Shown: in pieces, positions 1 to 7,717 of the stretch
Layout of the letters: each line of letters opens with the position of its first letter
Numbering within the stretch: position 1 is the first letter of the stretch
Source of the DNA: Prolixibacteraceae bacterium
GTDB lineage: Bacteria > Bacteroidota > Bacteroidia > Bacteroidales > Prolixibacteraceae
Direction: 5' to 3'
DNA length: 11,774 nt
Assembly: GCA_016788685.1 (NCBI GenBank)
Contig: JAEUSS010000263.1
Coordinates: forward strand, 1-11,774
Program-made: the position numbers and the translations under genes
The notes under the pieces: model-generated
Told to the model about the DNA's origin: nothing
Database searches by the model: none
The model's input: only the letters and a program-made list of their open reading frames with translations

Positions 1-39
1 GTGCTTCCTGAACAGGCGTCTAAAATCCTTCCGCTCCAA
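1..39 (-). CDS. Possible 5' end of a leftward gene, cut by the window edge
   Basis: Reading the minus strand leftward from a TTG codon at 39-37 gives an open frame of 13 codons, (M)ERKDFRRLFRKH, that runs off the window. The pattern 'DF..LF+KH' resembles the first helix of ECF-type sigma factors, but 13 codons cannot identify a family. There is no ATG in this frame; the start would have to be TTG, about 20 bases from the candidate -7 box at 59-66, which is a weak point. The true start could equally lie outside the window, with these bases being untranslated leader. Confidence 0.2.
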   Translation of the reverse strand, partial: MERKDFRRLFRKH

Positions 40-58
40 AATCAAAAATATTTGGCTG

Positions 59-90
59 CAAATGTACGCATTAATGAGCAAAAGTGTAAA
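59..90 (-). promoter_or_regulatory. Candidate Bacteroidota promoter for a leftward gene
   Basis: On the minus strand TACATTTG (66-59) fits the Bacteroidota -7 consensus TAnnTTTG exactly. A TTTA (90-87) lies 20 bases upstream where the -33 TTTG/TTG element is expected. Transcription would run left out of the window. It is divergent from the candidate ppk2 promoter. This is a consensus match only. Confidence 0.4.
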
Positions 91-114
91 CCTGAGAATA
101 ATTGAAAACTCAGG
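91..114. repeat. Short inverted repeat between two divergent promoters
   Basis: CCTGAG (91-96) and CTCAGG (109-114) form a perfect 6-bp inverted repeat with a 12-base A/T-rich spacer. It lies between the leftward promoter and the ppk2 promoter, where an operator shared by both genes could sit. The arms are short and chance is a real alternative. Confidence 0.25.
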
Positions 115-138
115 AGAAAGAAGCACAGACAAAAAAAA

Positions 139-169
139 TTGTTAACCTGCCGGATGTTTTGTAAATTTC
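139..169 (+). promoter_or_regulatory. Candidate promoter for ppk2
   Basis: TTG (139-141), a 20-base spacer, then TAAATTTC (162-169) matches the Bacteroidota -33/-7 arrangement with one mismatch (final C for G). Transcription would start in the mid 170s and leave a leader of about 30 bases before the ATG at 205. No Shine-Dalgarno sequence is visible before that ATG, which is usual in this phylum. Confidence 0.4.
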
Positions 170-204
170 AATATTGATTCCGTCAACCCGATAAAACTAC
201 AGAT

Positions 205-1107
205 ATGAGTAAAGATTCAGCAAAACATCATTCAAAACATGAAGATAAAGGCCTGAAACATATTGAATCGGAAAAAAAAGACCACCGGTCAATCAGCGAC
301 AAGAAATATAAAAAGGAACTCCGGAAACTGGAAGTTGAGCTGATTAAACTTCAGGAATGGGTGAAAACTAAACAACTGAAAGTGGTCGTTCTGTTTGAAG
401 GCCGTGATGCCGCCGGAAAAGGCGGAGTAATTAAACGAATTACCGGCCCGCTCAACCCGCGTATTTGCCGCATTGCCGCTTTGGGGACTCCAACCGAGAA
501 GGAAAAATCACAATGGTATTTTCAGCGATATGTAAACCAACTGCCTGCCGGAGGCGAGATCGTGCTTTTTGACCGGAGCTGGTACAACCGTGCCGGAGTT
601 GAACATGTGATGGGTTTCTGTACCGATGAACAATACGAAGAATTCTTCAGGAGTTGCCCAGAATTTGAACGAATGCTGGTTCGTTCAGGAATTATCCTGA
701 TTAAATATTGGTTTTCGGTTTCCGACGAAGAACAAGAAAACAGGTTTCAGGACCGGATAAACGATCCGACCAAAACGTGGAAAATCAGTCCGATGGATAT
801 TGCTTCGCGCGAAAAATGGGTAGAATACTCCAAAGCGAAGGATGAAATGTTCAAATACACCGACATCAAGCAAGCGCCCTGGTATGTGGTTCCTGCCGAC
901 CATAAAAAACTCGCCCGCCTGAATTGCATCAGCCATCTGTTAAGCCTTATCCCGTACGAATCGCTTCCACACGCCCCCATCATTCTGCCTCCGCGAAAAA
1001 AATATCCGGCCTATGTCAGAACCCCGATTTCCGATCAGACTTTTGTTCCCGACCGCTACAGCCGTGAAAAAGACAAGCATACCCCGGGCGAAACAGAAAC
1101 TGCCTGA
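205..1107 (+). CDS. ppk2: Polyphosphate kinase 2 (PPK2 family), polyphosphate:nucleotide phosphotransferase
   Basis: Cytoplasmic P-loop kinase that moves phosphate between inorganic polyphosphate and nucleotides, in vivo often making NTP from NDP with polyphosphate as donor. Seen in the 300-residue product: a Lys-rich tail (1-40); Walker A FEGRDAAGKGG (64-74), with K72 contacting phosphate; Walker B FDRSWYNRAGVE (122-133), with D123 as likely Mg2+/base residue; and a basic lid segment around 178-198 (ENRFQDR...WKISPMD). It has one PPK2 domain of full length for the short, single-domain kind, not the doubled class II form. Residues 260-300 are a charged, probably disordered tail. The preference for ADP, GDP or NMP cannot be read safely from sequence. 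It lies 72 bp before corA on the same strand, so a shared transcript is likely. The start is the first ATG, and the conserved domain follows about 25 residues later. Confidence 0.95.
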   Translation: MSKDSAKHHSKHEDKGLKHIESEKKDHRSISDKKYKKELRKLEVELIKLQEWVKTKQLKVVVLFEGRDAAGKGGVIKRITGPLNPRICRIAALGTPTEKEKSQWYFQRYVNQLPAGGEIVLFDRSWYNRAGVEHVMGFCTDEQYEEFFRSCPEFERMLVRSGIILIKYWFSVSDEEQENRFQDRINDPTKTWKISPMDIASREKWVEYSKAKDEMFKYTDIKQAPWYVVPADHKKLARLNCISHLLSLIPYESLPHAPIILPPRKKYPAYVRTPISDQTFVPDRYSREKDKHTPGETETA

Positions 1108-1179
1108 AAAAGCACACAATCCTGATAAAAAAAGTATTTTTAGAGTTCAGAATTACCCCATTCAACCAAGCATAAAATA

Positions 1180-2247
1180 ATGGCACGATTTTTAAACGAC
1201 CGGAAAGAGATAACAGGAAAAATGCCGGGATCGCTGATCCATCTCGGACTTAAGCGAACCGAAAAAACCAGGCTTCGGATGATCCGTTTTTCAACCGATG
1301 AGTTGATTGAATCAGAACCCGGGCGGCTGGAAGACTGCCTTTCTTCCATTTCAGAGAATTCGGTTACCTGGATTAATATTGACGGGCTGAACGATGAGAA
1401 AATGATCAGCGAGCTGGGTGAACTGTTTAATATCCATGCCATTCTGCTGGAAGACATGCTCGACACCGGCCAGCGGCCTAAGTTTGCCGAAACCGACGAC
1501 CTGCTGGTGGTTATTCTTAAAGTGCTTAATTACGATGAAAAAAGCAAAAAACTCTCATCCGAACAAATTTCCATGATTCTGGACGATTCGTTCCTCATTA
1601 CGCTTCAGGAAGAGGAGGGCACTTATTTTGATCACATTCGTGAACGTATACGAAAGGGGAATGGCCGCGCCAGAAGAAAAAAAGCAGATTACCTCACCTA
1701 CCTTTTACTGGATACCATCGTTGACAACTATCTCCTTAACATCGAAATTCTGGGAAGTATCATTGAAAAGACTGAATCAAGGATTTTTGCATCCAAACCT
1801 CAGAAAGGACTAATGGAGGAAGTGTACAAACATAAAACGGAGATTAACTTCCTGCGAAAAAACATACGCCCGGTCAAAGAAATTGTACACCACCTGATTG
1901 AGAATGAGTCGGGTTTTATTGCTGATGATAACCTGAAATACTTTCGCGATCTGAATGATCTGGTTATGCAAGCCTCTGAAACTATTGAAATCTACCAGAT
2001 GATGCTGAACGACCAGCTGAATATTTATCATGCCAGCCTCGACAGTAAAGCCAATGAAATAATGAAAGTACTGACCATCTTTTCAGCATTTTTTATTCCG
2101 TTAAGCTTTGTTGCCGGAGTTTATGGCATGAACTTCGACAATCTGCCGGAGCTACATTTTAAGTATGGTTATTTATACTTCTGGCTGGTGATACTAACTA
2201 TCACCTTAAGTTTAGTCTTCTACTTCAGAAAAAGGAGGTGGTTTTAG
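1180..2247 (+). CDS. corA: CorA-family magnesium/cobalt transport protein
   Basis: Inner-membrane homopentameric channel for Mg2+ (also Co2+/Ni2+) uptake. The 355-residue product has the family layout: a large soluble N-terminal sensor domain (1-230, alpha/beta, acidic); a long helix (about 250-295); TM1 (about 295-315) ending in the signature YGMNF with GMN at 316-318, which forms the outer selectivity loop; an acidic loop (NLPELHFKYG); TM2 (about 331-349); and a basic tail KRRWF typical of CorA. Length is normal and nothing is missing. The start 'MARF...R.....G..PGSL' fits CorA proteins of this phylum, so I keep the first ATG. No promoter is clear in the 72 bp after ppk2; TATTTTTA at 1134-1141 is a weak -7-like box with no -33. 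It converges on the histidine kinase gene, with 33 bp between the two stops. Confidence 0.95.
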   Translation: MARFLNDRKEITGKMPGSLIHLGLKRTEKTRLRMIRFSTDELIESEPGRLEDCLSSISENSVTWINIDGLNDEKMISELGELFNIHAILLEDMLDTGQRPKFAETDDLLVVILKVLNYDEKSKKLSSEQISMILDDSFLITLQEEEGTYFDHIRERIRKGNGRARRKKADYLTYLLLDTIVDNYLLNIEILGSIIEKTESRIFASKPQKGLMEEVYKHKTEINFLRKNIRPVKEIVHHLIENESGFIADDNLKYFRDLNDLVMQASETIEIYQMMLNDQLNIYHASLDSKANEIMKVLTIFSAFFIPLSFVAGVYGMNFDNLPELHFKYGYLYFWLVILTITLSLVFYFRKRRWF

Positions 2248-2271
2248 CGAAAAATAAGCATATCTTATCGC
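2247..2271 (-). terminator. Weak hairpin between convergent genes, possible terminator of the kinase gene
   Basis: ATAAG (2254-2258) and CTTAT (2264-2268) pair around a 5-base loop. Read on the minus strand the stem is followed directly by TTTT, ten or so bases after the kinase stop codon. GCG/CGC can extend the stem across an A-bulge. The stem is short and A/T-rich, so any terminator activity is probably leaky, and the facing transcripts may overlap. Confidence 0.3.
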
Positions 2272-2280
2272 TTGCCGGCA

Positions 2281-5200
2281 TCATCTATCACTGTTTCCAG
2301 GAAGGACAAAATAAAACGTACTGCCCATTCCTTCAACACTATCGACCCAAATCTGTCCTTCGTGTCGGTCGATAAAATCTTTACAGAGAATCAAACCTAA
2401 TCCCGTGCTGGGTTCTCCGTCAGTCCCCGGGCGGCAGGTAAGTTCGTCAATCCGGAACAGTTTCTTTGCAATTTCCTTACTCATCCCGATACCTGTATCC
2501 CGGACAGAAACTTCGACCGAATTATCAGAATTTGTGTGTGCCGAAATCAATACCTTTCCTCCTTTGCTTGCAAATTTGACTGCATTGGATACCAAGTTAC
2601 GAACGACTGATTCCAGCATGTTTACATCAGCGAAAACCATCAGATCTTCAGGAATGTTCAGTTCAATCTCCACCCCTTTTTTGCCGGCGACTTCGGATAA
2701 GGCCAACGTACTGTTGGTTACTTTCGGCTTCAGTAAAAATGAATTTGGATTGAAAGCAATCATTCCCCTCTGCAACCGCGACCACTGCAGCAAGTTTTCA
2801 AGCAAACTGTACAAATTCGTGGCAGAGTCTCTCATCAGCAAAGCTATTTCCTGAATATTATCCAACCTCAACGACGGCAGATCCTGCACCATCAACTGGG
2901 TTAAACCCAGGAATGCGGTAAACGGGCTTCTCAAATCATGCGCGATGATTGAAAAGAACTTATCTTTTTCAGCATTGATTCTCTGAAGTTCTTCATTTTT
3001 AGAACGAATCCGCTCTTCAACCTGATTCTTTTCGGTAATATCCCGGGCAGTAGCAATCAATACATCTTTCCCGAAGTATTTGCCTTTGTTCACAAATACA
3101 TCTTTAGGAAAGACATCTCCGTTCTTTCGCTTCGCCCAAAAGACAAAATAAGCAGGCTGCCCGGTTTCATATACCCGGTTCATCATTTTCTGAATTTCTT
3201 CGAGATTGTTTCGCCCGGGAGCAGAAATCGAGTGCGGCGATTTTCCGATCAGTTCCTGCTTGCTGTACTGATACATTTTTTCCGCACCTTTATTTACATC
3301 AATAAAGGCTCCCGAATCATCAAGTAAGTAAATGGCTTCCGAAACTGAGTTGAAAATATCCAGATAACTTTCTACTGCCAGGTTCAATGATTCTTCAGTC
3401 TTCTTCTGATCTGTAATATCTCTTACGATCGACAGTACCTTCTGCTTCCCGCAGGGAACATACCTTGACTCGAAATATCTGATCTCATTACCAATCTTCA
3501 GTTCATAAGTTGCATAATCCGGATTCTGGCTCGACAGAACAGCCCCAACTTTTTCGCGGGTGATAAGTACGACCTCGTGAGGGAGAATCTCTTCAACCAA
3601 TTTTCCAAGAAAAATCTCCGGAGCTACCACTAACTGGTTATGATGTTCGGAATGAAAATCAACAATTTTGCAATTTGAATCAAAAACAAACATCAGGTCA
3701 GGGTTAGCTCCCAAAAGAGCCTGATTACGTTCATTACTAATTCGCAGCTCTTCTTCTGCCCTTTTCTTTGCTGTTATGTCCCTGATGGTTCCCTGCCCGA
3801 CATATTCACCTTTCAATTTGATCAACTTAACATTCACCTCAACATCAACCAGGTAACCATCTTTATGATACATCTGAGTATTAAAGTGACTGATCTGCTT
3901 GTGCGAAAAAACCATTTCCTGCTGTGTCAGGAAATCTGCCATGCACTCTTTAGGTAAAAATTCGGTGAACGACCGGCCTACCACGTCTTCAATTTTATAA
4001 CCAAGAACCCGTTCAACGCTGTTGTTGAAAAAGAGCTGTTTCCCATGCCTGTCGATAATAAAAATGACATCGATGGTCGACTGCGTGATCATCCGGTAGT
4101 TTTCTTCGCTCTCCTTCAGTGCTTCTTCCGCATTCTTTCTGTCAGTTATATCACTCAGAATCAATACTGCATTCGTAACCTCATCACCAACTGTTATCGG
4201 TGAAAGATGAGACAAAAACCAGCGAATCTCCTGATTCACTCCCAATGCCCTGGATTGGTATGACTGGGGTATTGCTTTGCTGAACACGCTTTCCAAAGCT
4301 TTCAGCATTTCCGGATGATATTCAGTCGCTGTCCAGTCGCAGAAGTTCTTACCGACAACATCCTCCTTTTTGTAACCAGCCCAAACGCGACTTGTATATA
4401 AGATGGTTCCTTTGCTATCCAGTTCCATAATAATATCGGCAGCATTCTCGGTAACCGTCCTCATCTTTTCCTCGCTCTTCCACAACGCTTCTTCGATACG
4501 CTTTCGGTGTAGGGAGGCCGCTGCAAGCGAAACAAAATTTTCGAGCATCTCGTTTGGCGGGCTAATGTGGTTTTTACCTAAAGCGAGCAGCGATGTTCCA
4601 AACAACTTTCCGTCAACAAGGTAAGCCACCTCAATAAACCTATCGGCTCTGAGCAATGCCTGCGCCGTTAATGCTACCGAATTCGGGACAGGCCCAAAAG
4701 ACACCTCTGACAGTGAACTAAAAATCCGGATAGTACTTCGGGTAAGCTCATGATACATATAATCGCTTACCGTAGTGTGTATTTTATGCACATGCTTATC
4801 CAGCAGCACAACTATCTTTTCCAGTAGCCCCGAGTCTAATTCAATGTGTTTAGGGGTTAGTGTCCGGTTTTCCGAGTTATACTCCGAGAAAAGCACTCCT
4901 ATAGCACCGGTAAATTCCTTTATCCGCTTGGTGATGATTCCCTCCATTCCATCTTCGAATGACAGCTTCGACAATTCAATGGAAAATTGATTAAGTTTAA
5001 GAAAAGCATCATTCTGAAATGCCAAAGTCCGATCAGCCTGTCTGTTGGCACTGACATCCCTCAAAGAAGAAACCAATAAATTGCCATTTTGCGACACCGT
5101 AACAAAGGACGAAACTTCTACTGTCAGGTTTACTCCGCTTTTGGTTGTGATCTTTTGTTCATACACCTGCCTTTTCCATAAAGCAGATTCATTGATAGTT

Positions 5201-5541
5201 GCTAAGTATCTTTTTTCAAGAACTCTTAAGAGATCAGTGTTCTTAAATTCTTCAGAGGATATCTCGTATTGAATATCCCAAAATAAATGTCCGACTGCAT
5301 CTGATTGTTTAATGCCGGTAAGGTTTTCCAACGCATTATTCCAACTGATAATTCTTCCTTCTCTGTCGCTGATTAAAATACCATTGACTGAAAGCTCGAT
5401 AATATTTTTATACTCCTCCTGGTTTAAAAATGCAATATTTTCTGAGGTATTCTCTCCCCGCTCCCCAATCATGTCCTCAAAGTCCAAAACCCTTTCTCCC
5501 AATTTCTGATAAGTAGGGCTACCCTTTTCCATGACAATCAT
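2281..5541 (-). CDS. Multi-PAS/GAF soluble sensor histidine kinase
   Basis: Signal-sensing kinase of two-component systems, 1086 residues, with no membrane helix or signal peptide, so cytoplasmic. Domains in order (rough): PAS 42-170; GAF-like 175-350; PAS 354-471; PAS 478-598; PAS 602-716; PAS 722-842. Each PAS except perhaps the first ends in the usual 'RDIT/SDIT' hinge. Then a coiled coil (840-862), HisKA with FFSIIAHDLRSPF (phospho-acceptor H868), and HATPase_c with N-box NLVSNAVKF (N982/N986), G1 DTGIGM (1015-1020) and G2 STGLGL (1045-1050). All catalytic motifs are intact. There is no receiver or Hpt domain and no response regulator beside it, so it is an orphan and its partner lies elsewhere. 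ATG 5541 and ATG 5532 are both possible starts; neither has a Shine-Dalgarno sequence and I see no convincing promoter. The signals are unknown; PAS domains could bind a flavin, haem or small ligand, but no cofactor motif stands out. Confidence 0.95.
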   Translation of the reverse strand: MIVMEKGSPTYQKLGERVLDFEDMIGERGENTSENIAFLNQEEYKNIIELSVNGILISDREGRIISWNNALENLTGIKQSDAVGHLFWDIQYEISSEEFKNTDLLRVLEKRYLATINESALWKRQVYEQKITTKSGVNLTVEVSSFVTVSQNGNLLVSSLRDVSANRQADRTLAFQNDAFLKLNQFSIELSKLSFEDGMEGIITKRIKEFTGAIGVLFSEYNSENRTLTPKHIELDSGLLEKIVVLLDKHVHKIHTTVSDYMYHELTRSTIRIFSSLSEVSFGPVPNSVALTAQALLRADRFIEVAYLVDGKLFGTSLLALGKNHISPPNEMLENFVSLAAASLHRKRIEEALWKSEEKMRTVTENAADIIMELDSKGTILYTSRVWAGYKKEDVVGKNFCDWTATEYHPEMLKALESVFSKAIPQSYQSRALGVNQEIRWFLSHLSPITVGDEVTNAVLILSDITDRKNAEEALKESEENYRMITQSTIDVIFIIDRHGKQLFFNNSVERVLGYKIEDVVGRSFTEFLPKECMADFLTQQEMVFSHKQISHFNTQMYHKDGYLVDVEVNVKLIKLKGEYVGQGTIRDITAKKRAEEELRISNERNQALLGANPDLMFVFDSNCKIVDFHSEHHNQLVVAPEIFLGKLVEEILPHEVVLITREKVGAVLSSQNPDYATYELKIGNEIRYFESRYVPCGKQKVLSIVRDITDQKKTEESLNLAVESYLDIFNSVSEAIYLLDDSGAFIDVNKGAEKMYQYSKQELIGKSPHSISAPGRNNLEEIQKMMNRVYETGQPAYFVFWAKRKNGDVFPKDVFVNKGKYFGKDVLIATARDITEKNQVEERIRSKNEELQRINAEKDKFFSIIAHDLRSPFTAFLGLTQLMVQDLPSLRLDNIQEIALLMRDSATNLYSLLENLLQWSRLQRGMIAFNPNSFLLKPKVTNSTLALSEVAGKKGVEIELNIPEDLMVFADVNMLESVVRNLVSNAVKFASKGGKVLISAHTNSDNSVEVSVRDTGIGMSKEIAKKLFRIDELTCRPGTDGEPSTGLGLILCKDFIDRHEGQIWVDSVEGMGSTFYFVLPGNSDR

Positions 5542-6124
5542 TTAAATTTGACTTTATATTAAAAATACGGAAGTAACCAAAATCAATTTTCATCTCTCAT
5601 CACGCGGGGAACTGCAAGTCTTTTCCTCTATCAATCAATCTAATGACATTCTCCTCACAAGATAATTATTTCCTTCCATTTAATCAATACATGAGTTTAT
5701 GTTTGATCTTTACGTAACGTCTCCCGTTCCATTTTCATCATTATTCCATCAACAGCCACCCCTCTATACCACTCTCAATTTCAGACAAATAAAAAACATC
5801 ATCTACTCTGAGATTTACAAACTACACATAACCTTTGGTTTTATACAGTTGTTGTTTAACATCCAAAATCTTTTAAAAAGAAAGATCTGGAAGAGAATGC
5901 TCAATGTGTCAGTATGCTAGAAACAAATGAGTTGTTCCTACATTCGCCCGGACTCATTTATGATGACTGGGAAAAGTTATTATTATCCCAAAAATAGTAT
6001 TTATTCAGCAATGAATGCACCTGAGATGAAATGCATCAATATTTCCCGACACATTATTCACTAAAAAATAACACTGATCGGCTTACACTAATCTCTGACA
6101 TGCAGGAACAAAACAGAACCTGAA

Positions 6125-6160
6125 AAGAATGGGGTTATAAGCCCATCATTCTTCTTTTTT
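6125..6160 (+). terminator. Intrinsic terminator reading rightward, with no gene in front of it
   Basis: AAGAATG (6125-6131) pairs with CATTCTT (6147-6153), and GGG (6132-6134) with CCC (6142-6144), across a 2-base AT bulge and a 7-base loop; C and six T follow (6154-6160). This is a good rho-independent terminator on the + strand, but the nearest + strand gene upstream ends at 2247. It may end a small RNA or unrecognised short gene within 5700-6125. On the minus strand the trailing run (TTCTTTTC) is weaker, so a backup terminator for the PHP gene is the alternative. Confidence 0.6.
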
Positions 6161-6225
6161 CGCTGATACCTCCATAAAGATCAAATGCACACTGACAACC
6201 ACGCCTGCGCAAACATTCGGCCCTC

Positions 6226-6247
6226 CAAATCCGGGAAATTAAATTTG
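6226..6247 (+). repeat. Copy A of a repeat shared with the ROK-gene leader
   Basis: CAAATCCGGGAAAT (6226-6239) followed by TAAATTTG. The first 14 bases recur exactly at 7791-7804, followed there by AAATTTTTG. Upstream similarity continues weakly (ACATTCG here, ACATTTG there), and TCTACG occurs 33 bases after the repeat start here and 36 there. The unit starts CAAAT and ends ATTTG, an imperfect palindrome, so it may be a protein binding site or a decayed duplicate of the ROK promoter/leader. Confidence 0.5.
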
Positions 6248-6437
6248 AAGAACTCTCATCTACGTGCCAATTTAATTCTGCAAATATTTGTTAATTTATG
6301 CTGACAAGCGAAACATTGGAGTACCATACAACGTAACTTCAATTGACTTTGCACTTACAATTTTTATAGACTTATTTGGGTTGATTGGTTTTTGGTGAAA
6401 AGCAAAGTTCGTAAGGTAATTTTAGTTGTTTGTTTAG

Positions 6438-6471
6438 TGAAAAGCGGTGGTCGCCACCGCTTTTCATTTTT
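6438..6471. terminator. Strong hairpin terminator after the PHP gene, probably bidirectional
   Basis: TGAAAAGCGGTGG (6438-6450) and CCACCGCTTTTCA (6454-6466) form a perfect 13-bp stem with a 3-base TCG loop. The GC-rich core is followed by TTTTC on both strands; on the + strand a further TTTTT follows (6467-6471 region). On the minus strand it starts 6 bases past the TAG stop of the PHP gene, so its natural role is to end that transcript. It would also stop any rightward transcript from the intergenic region. Confidence 0.75.
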
Positions 6472-7581
6472 CTAATTATATGCCTCCAATACGACCTGCA
6501 GGTATTCTCCAGGAGCAACAATAAGATTGAGTACCTCGTATTTCAGTTTCAAGATATCCTGATCCTTTATCTCATCCGAAATTCCGTTTACTTCGATCAT
6601 CGTTGTCCGATGGGCTTTCAGCACCACCTCTTTCTGATAATTAAATCCGATTGCTGTTTGAGTGCTTTTCAGAACATAATCAACGTCCGAATGATTGTGA
6701 ACCTGTATAAACCTCACCTGATTGTTTTCAAGCCCTACATAATCATTCAATATCTCTACTGAAGCGTTGAAAATAGGAGTCAGAAACCTGCTTTCACCTG
6801 CCAGGTTACCTTCAAAATAAACCGCCGTACGCTGGCTTTCTAGCGCATGCCTGATCGATTCAGCTTTACGCTCTGTAGCAAAGACTAATGTTACCGAACG
6901 ATGGCTTCCTGCCGGGTTGTAACTGCTTTCAACGGCCCCGTGAATATCCGAATTAGCAAGTATAGTAAGCTTCTTTTCCCTTGACCATTTTAATGCTTCC
7001 GGATAAAAGCCCTTGTTGCTATACACCTCTATTCCTCCCAGAATTCCGGCTTCCAGCAATCTGGTATGCTGACTCCACCAAAGGGTTCTTTCCGGTTGTT
7101 GCTTCTTCCATCCCGGGTGATTCCAGAAAACGAAGCCCCCCTGATCTTTCGCTTCCCGGCAAGCCTCAAACCAGTCATCGCGCTCTATGAGATTAGCGTT
7201 GGTTATAAAAATCGCGTTCAGATGACCGGGCGGCATCCTGCGCGTAATCTCGGCTCCCCTGATCAGAATAATTCCTTTTTGTTCCGCTAATGGCCGGGCA
7301 ATTTCATACGACCGATTGTGATCGGATACGATGTCCTGTGAATGCGGGCGATACTCGATGTGATCGGTTATTGCAATAGCATCAAGTCCTTGCTCCCAGG
7401 CTTCCTTCACCCGAACGGTCGGCCAGACATCTCCATCCGAGAAAACCGTATGCATGTGGAAATCGCATTTAAGGGTATGATAACCCGGGATATCCGGAAT
7501 CTGAATTTCGTTACGCGACTGTGCGTTCAACTGCCCCGTCCACAATACGATCAATAAACCGACTATAAATACTCTCCTCAT
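6472..7581 (-). CDS. Exported PHP-domain metal-dependent phosphoesterase
   Basis: Predicted hydrolase of phosphate esters or diesters using two or three metal ions in a PHP fold. Residues 1-20 are a signal peptide (MRRVFIVGLLIVLW.., cleavage after LNA before Q21), so it acts in the periplasm or beyond. The usual PHP ligands are present: DFHMH (H42, H44), TDH (D73, H74), RGAEIT (E111), WNHPGW (H155) and NSDIH (D212, H214). Residues from about 260 to 369 form a second, probably beta-rich C-terminal domain with no motif I know. The 369-residue length and layout resemble the secreted PHP phosphodiesterases of Bacteroidota sometimes named after Sb-PDE; the substrate is not known from sequence. Start: ATG 7581 with AAGGA a few bases upstream, directly before the signal peptide. 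It is divergent from the ROK gene across 275 bp and ends at a strong hairpin, so it is transcribed alone. Confidence 0.9.
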   Translation of the reverse strand: MRRVFIVGLLIVLWTGQLNAQSRNEIQIPDIPGYHTLKCDFHMHTVFSDGDVWPTVRVKEAWEQGLDAIAITDHIEYRPHSQDIVSDHNRSYEIARPLAEQKGIILIRGAEITRRMPPGHLNAIFITNANLIERDDWFEACREAKDQGGFVFWNHPGWKKQQPERTLWWSQHTRLLEAGILGGIEVYSNKGFYPEALKWSREKKLTILANSDIHGAVESSYNPAGSHRSVTLVFATERKAESIRHALESQRTAVYFEGNLAGESRFLTPIFNASVEILNDYVGLENNQVRFIQVHNHSDVDYVLKSTQTAIGFNYQKEVVLKAHRTTMIEVNGISDEIKDQDILKLKYEVLNLIVAPGEYLQVVLEAYN

Positions 7582-7609
7582 CGCTGTTCCTTTCTTCTAT
7601 AGAAGGTTA

Positions 7610-7639
7610 CAAATTAATAAAACCCGCCCCCAATAACAA
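7610..7639 (-). promoter_or_regulatory. Candidate promoter for the PHP gene
   Basis: On the minus strand TTG (7639-7637), 19 bases, then TTAATTTG (7617-7610) matches the Bacteroidota TTG/TAnnTTTG pattern with one mismatch in the -7 box. The leader would be roughly 20-25 bases to ATG 7581. It lies close beside the inverted repeats at 7667-7747. Confidence 0.4.
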
Positions 7640-7666
7640 CAATTGAATACAGAATCTGTCTTTGGA

Positions 7667-7699
7667 TCTGGTTCAACAAAGACCAGACCAGATTTGTTG
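7667..7699. promoter_or_regulatory. Two interlocked inverted repeats, candidate operator
   Basis: TCTGGT (7667-7672) is the reverse complement of ACCAGA, which occurs twice, at 7682-7687 and 7687-7692. Overlapping these, CAACAAA (7674-7680) and TTTGTTG (7693-7699) form a perfect 7-bp inverted repeat around the 12-base spacer. The cluster lies upstream of both divergent promoters, where a regulator of the PHP gene, the ROK gene or both could bind. The ROK protein is the obvious candidate but nothing in the sequence proves it. Confidence 0.45.
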
Positions 7700-7717
7700 T
7701 TTTCAGTAACCTTACAA

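Larger units (their letters stand above)
5542..6471. other. 930-bp A/T-rich intergenic region without a convincing gene
   Basis: This stretch separates two minus-strand genes. It is visibly more A/T-rich than its neighbours and full of stops in all frames. It holds a + strand terminator-like hairpin (6125-6160), a second strong hairpin beside the PHP gene stop (6438-6471), a TATGTTTG box on the + strand (5698-5705) without a -33 partner, an A/T inverted repeat (AATTAAATT 6237-6245 with AATTTAATT 6269-6277), and one copy of a repeat shared with the ROK leader (6226-6247). An open stretch at 5860-5997 contains an ATG at 5914 for a 27-residue peptide (MLETNELFLHSPGLIYDDWE...). It reads like protein but is too short to call; it may be a gene remnant. 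Confidence 0.6.

Noticed and set aside
2405..2854. A 149-codon open frame on the + strand
   Set aside because: It is antisense to the HATPase domain of the histidine kinase, whose N, G1 and G2 boxes are intact; the + translation is Ser/Thr-rich without motifs.
5699..5920. A 73-codon open frame on the + strand in the intergenic region
   Set aside because: Its ATG overlaps the TATGTTTG promoter-like box, its composition looks like translated A/T-rich noncoding DNA, and I recognise no family. It shares an ATGCTAG overlap with the next short frame, which could be chance.
6333..6370. TTGACT–16 bases–TATAGA near 6344-6371 as an E. coli-like promoter
   Set aside because: Housekeeping promoters in Bacteroidota use a different -33/-7 consensus, and no gene follows on the + strand before the terminator at 6438.
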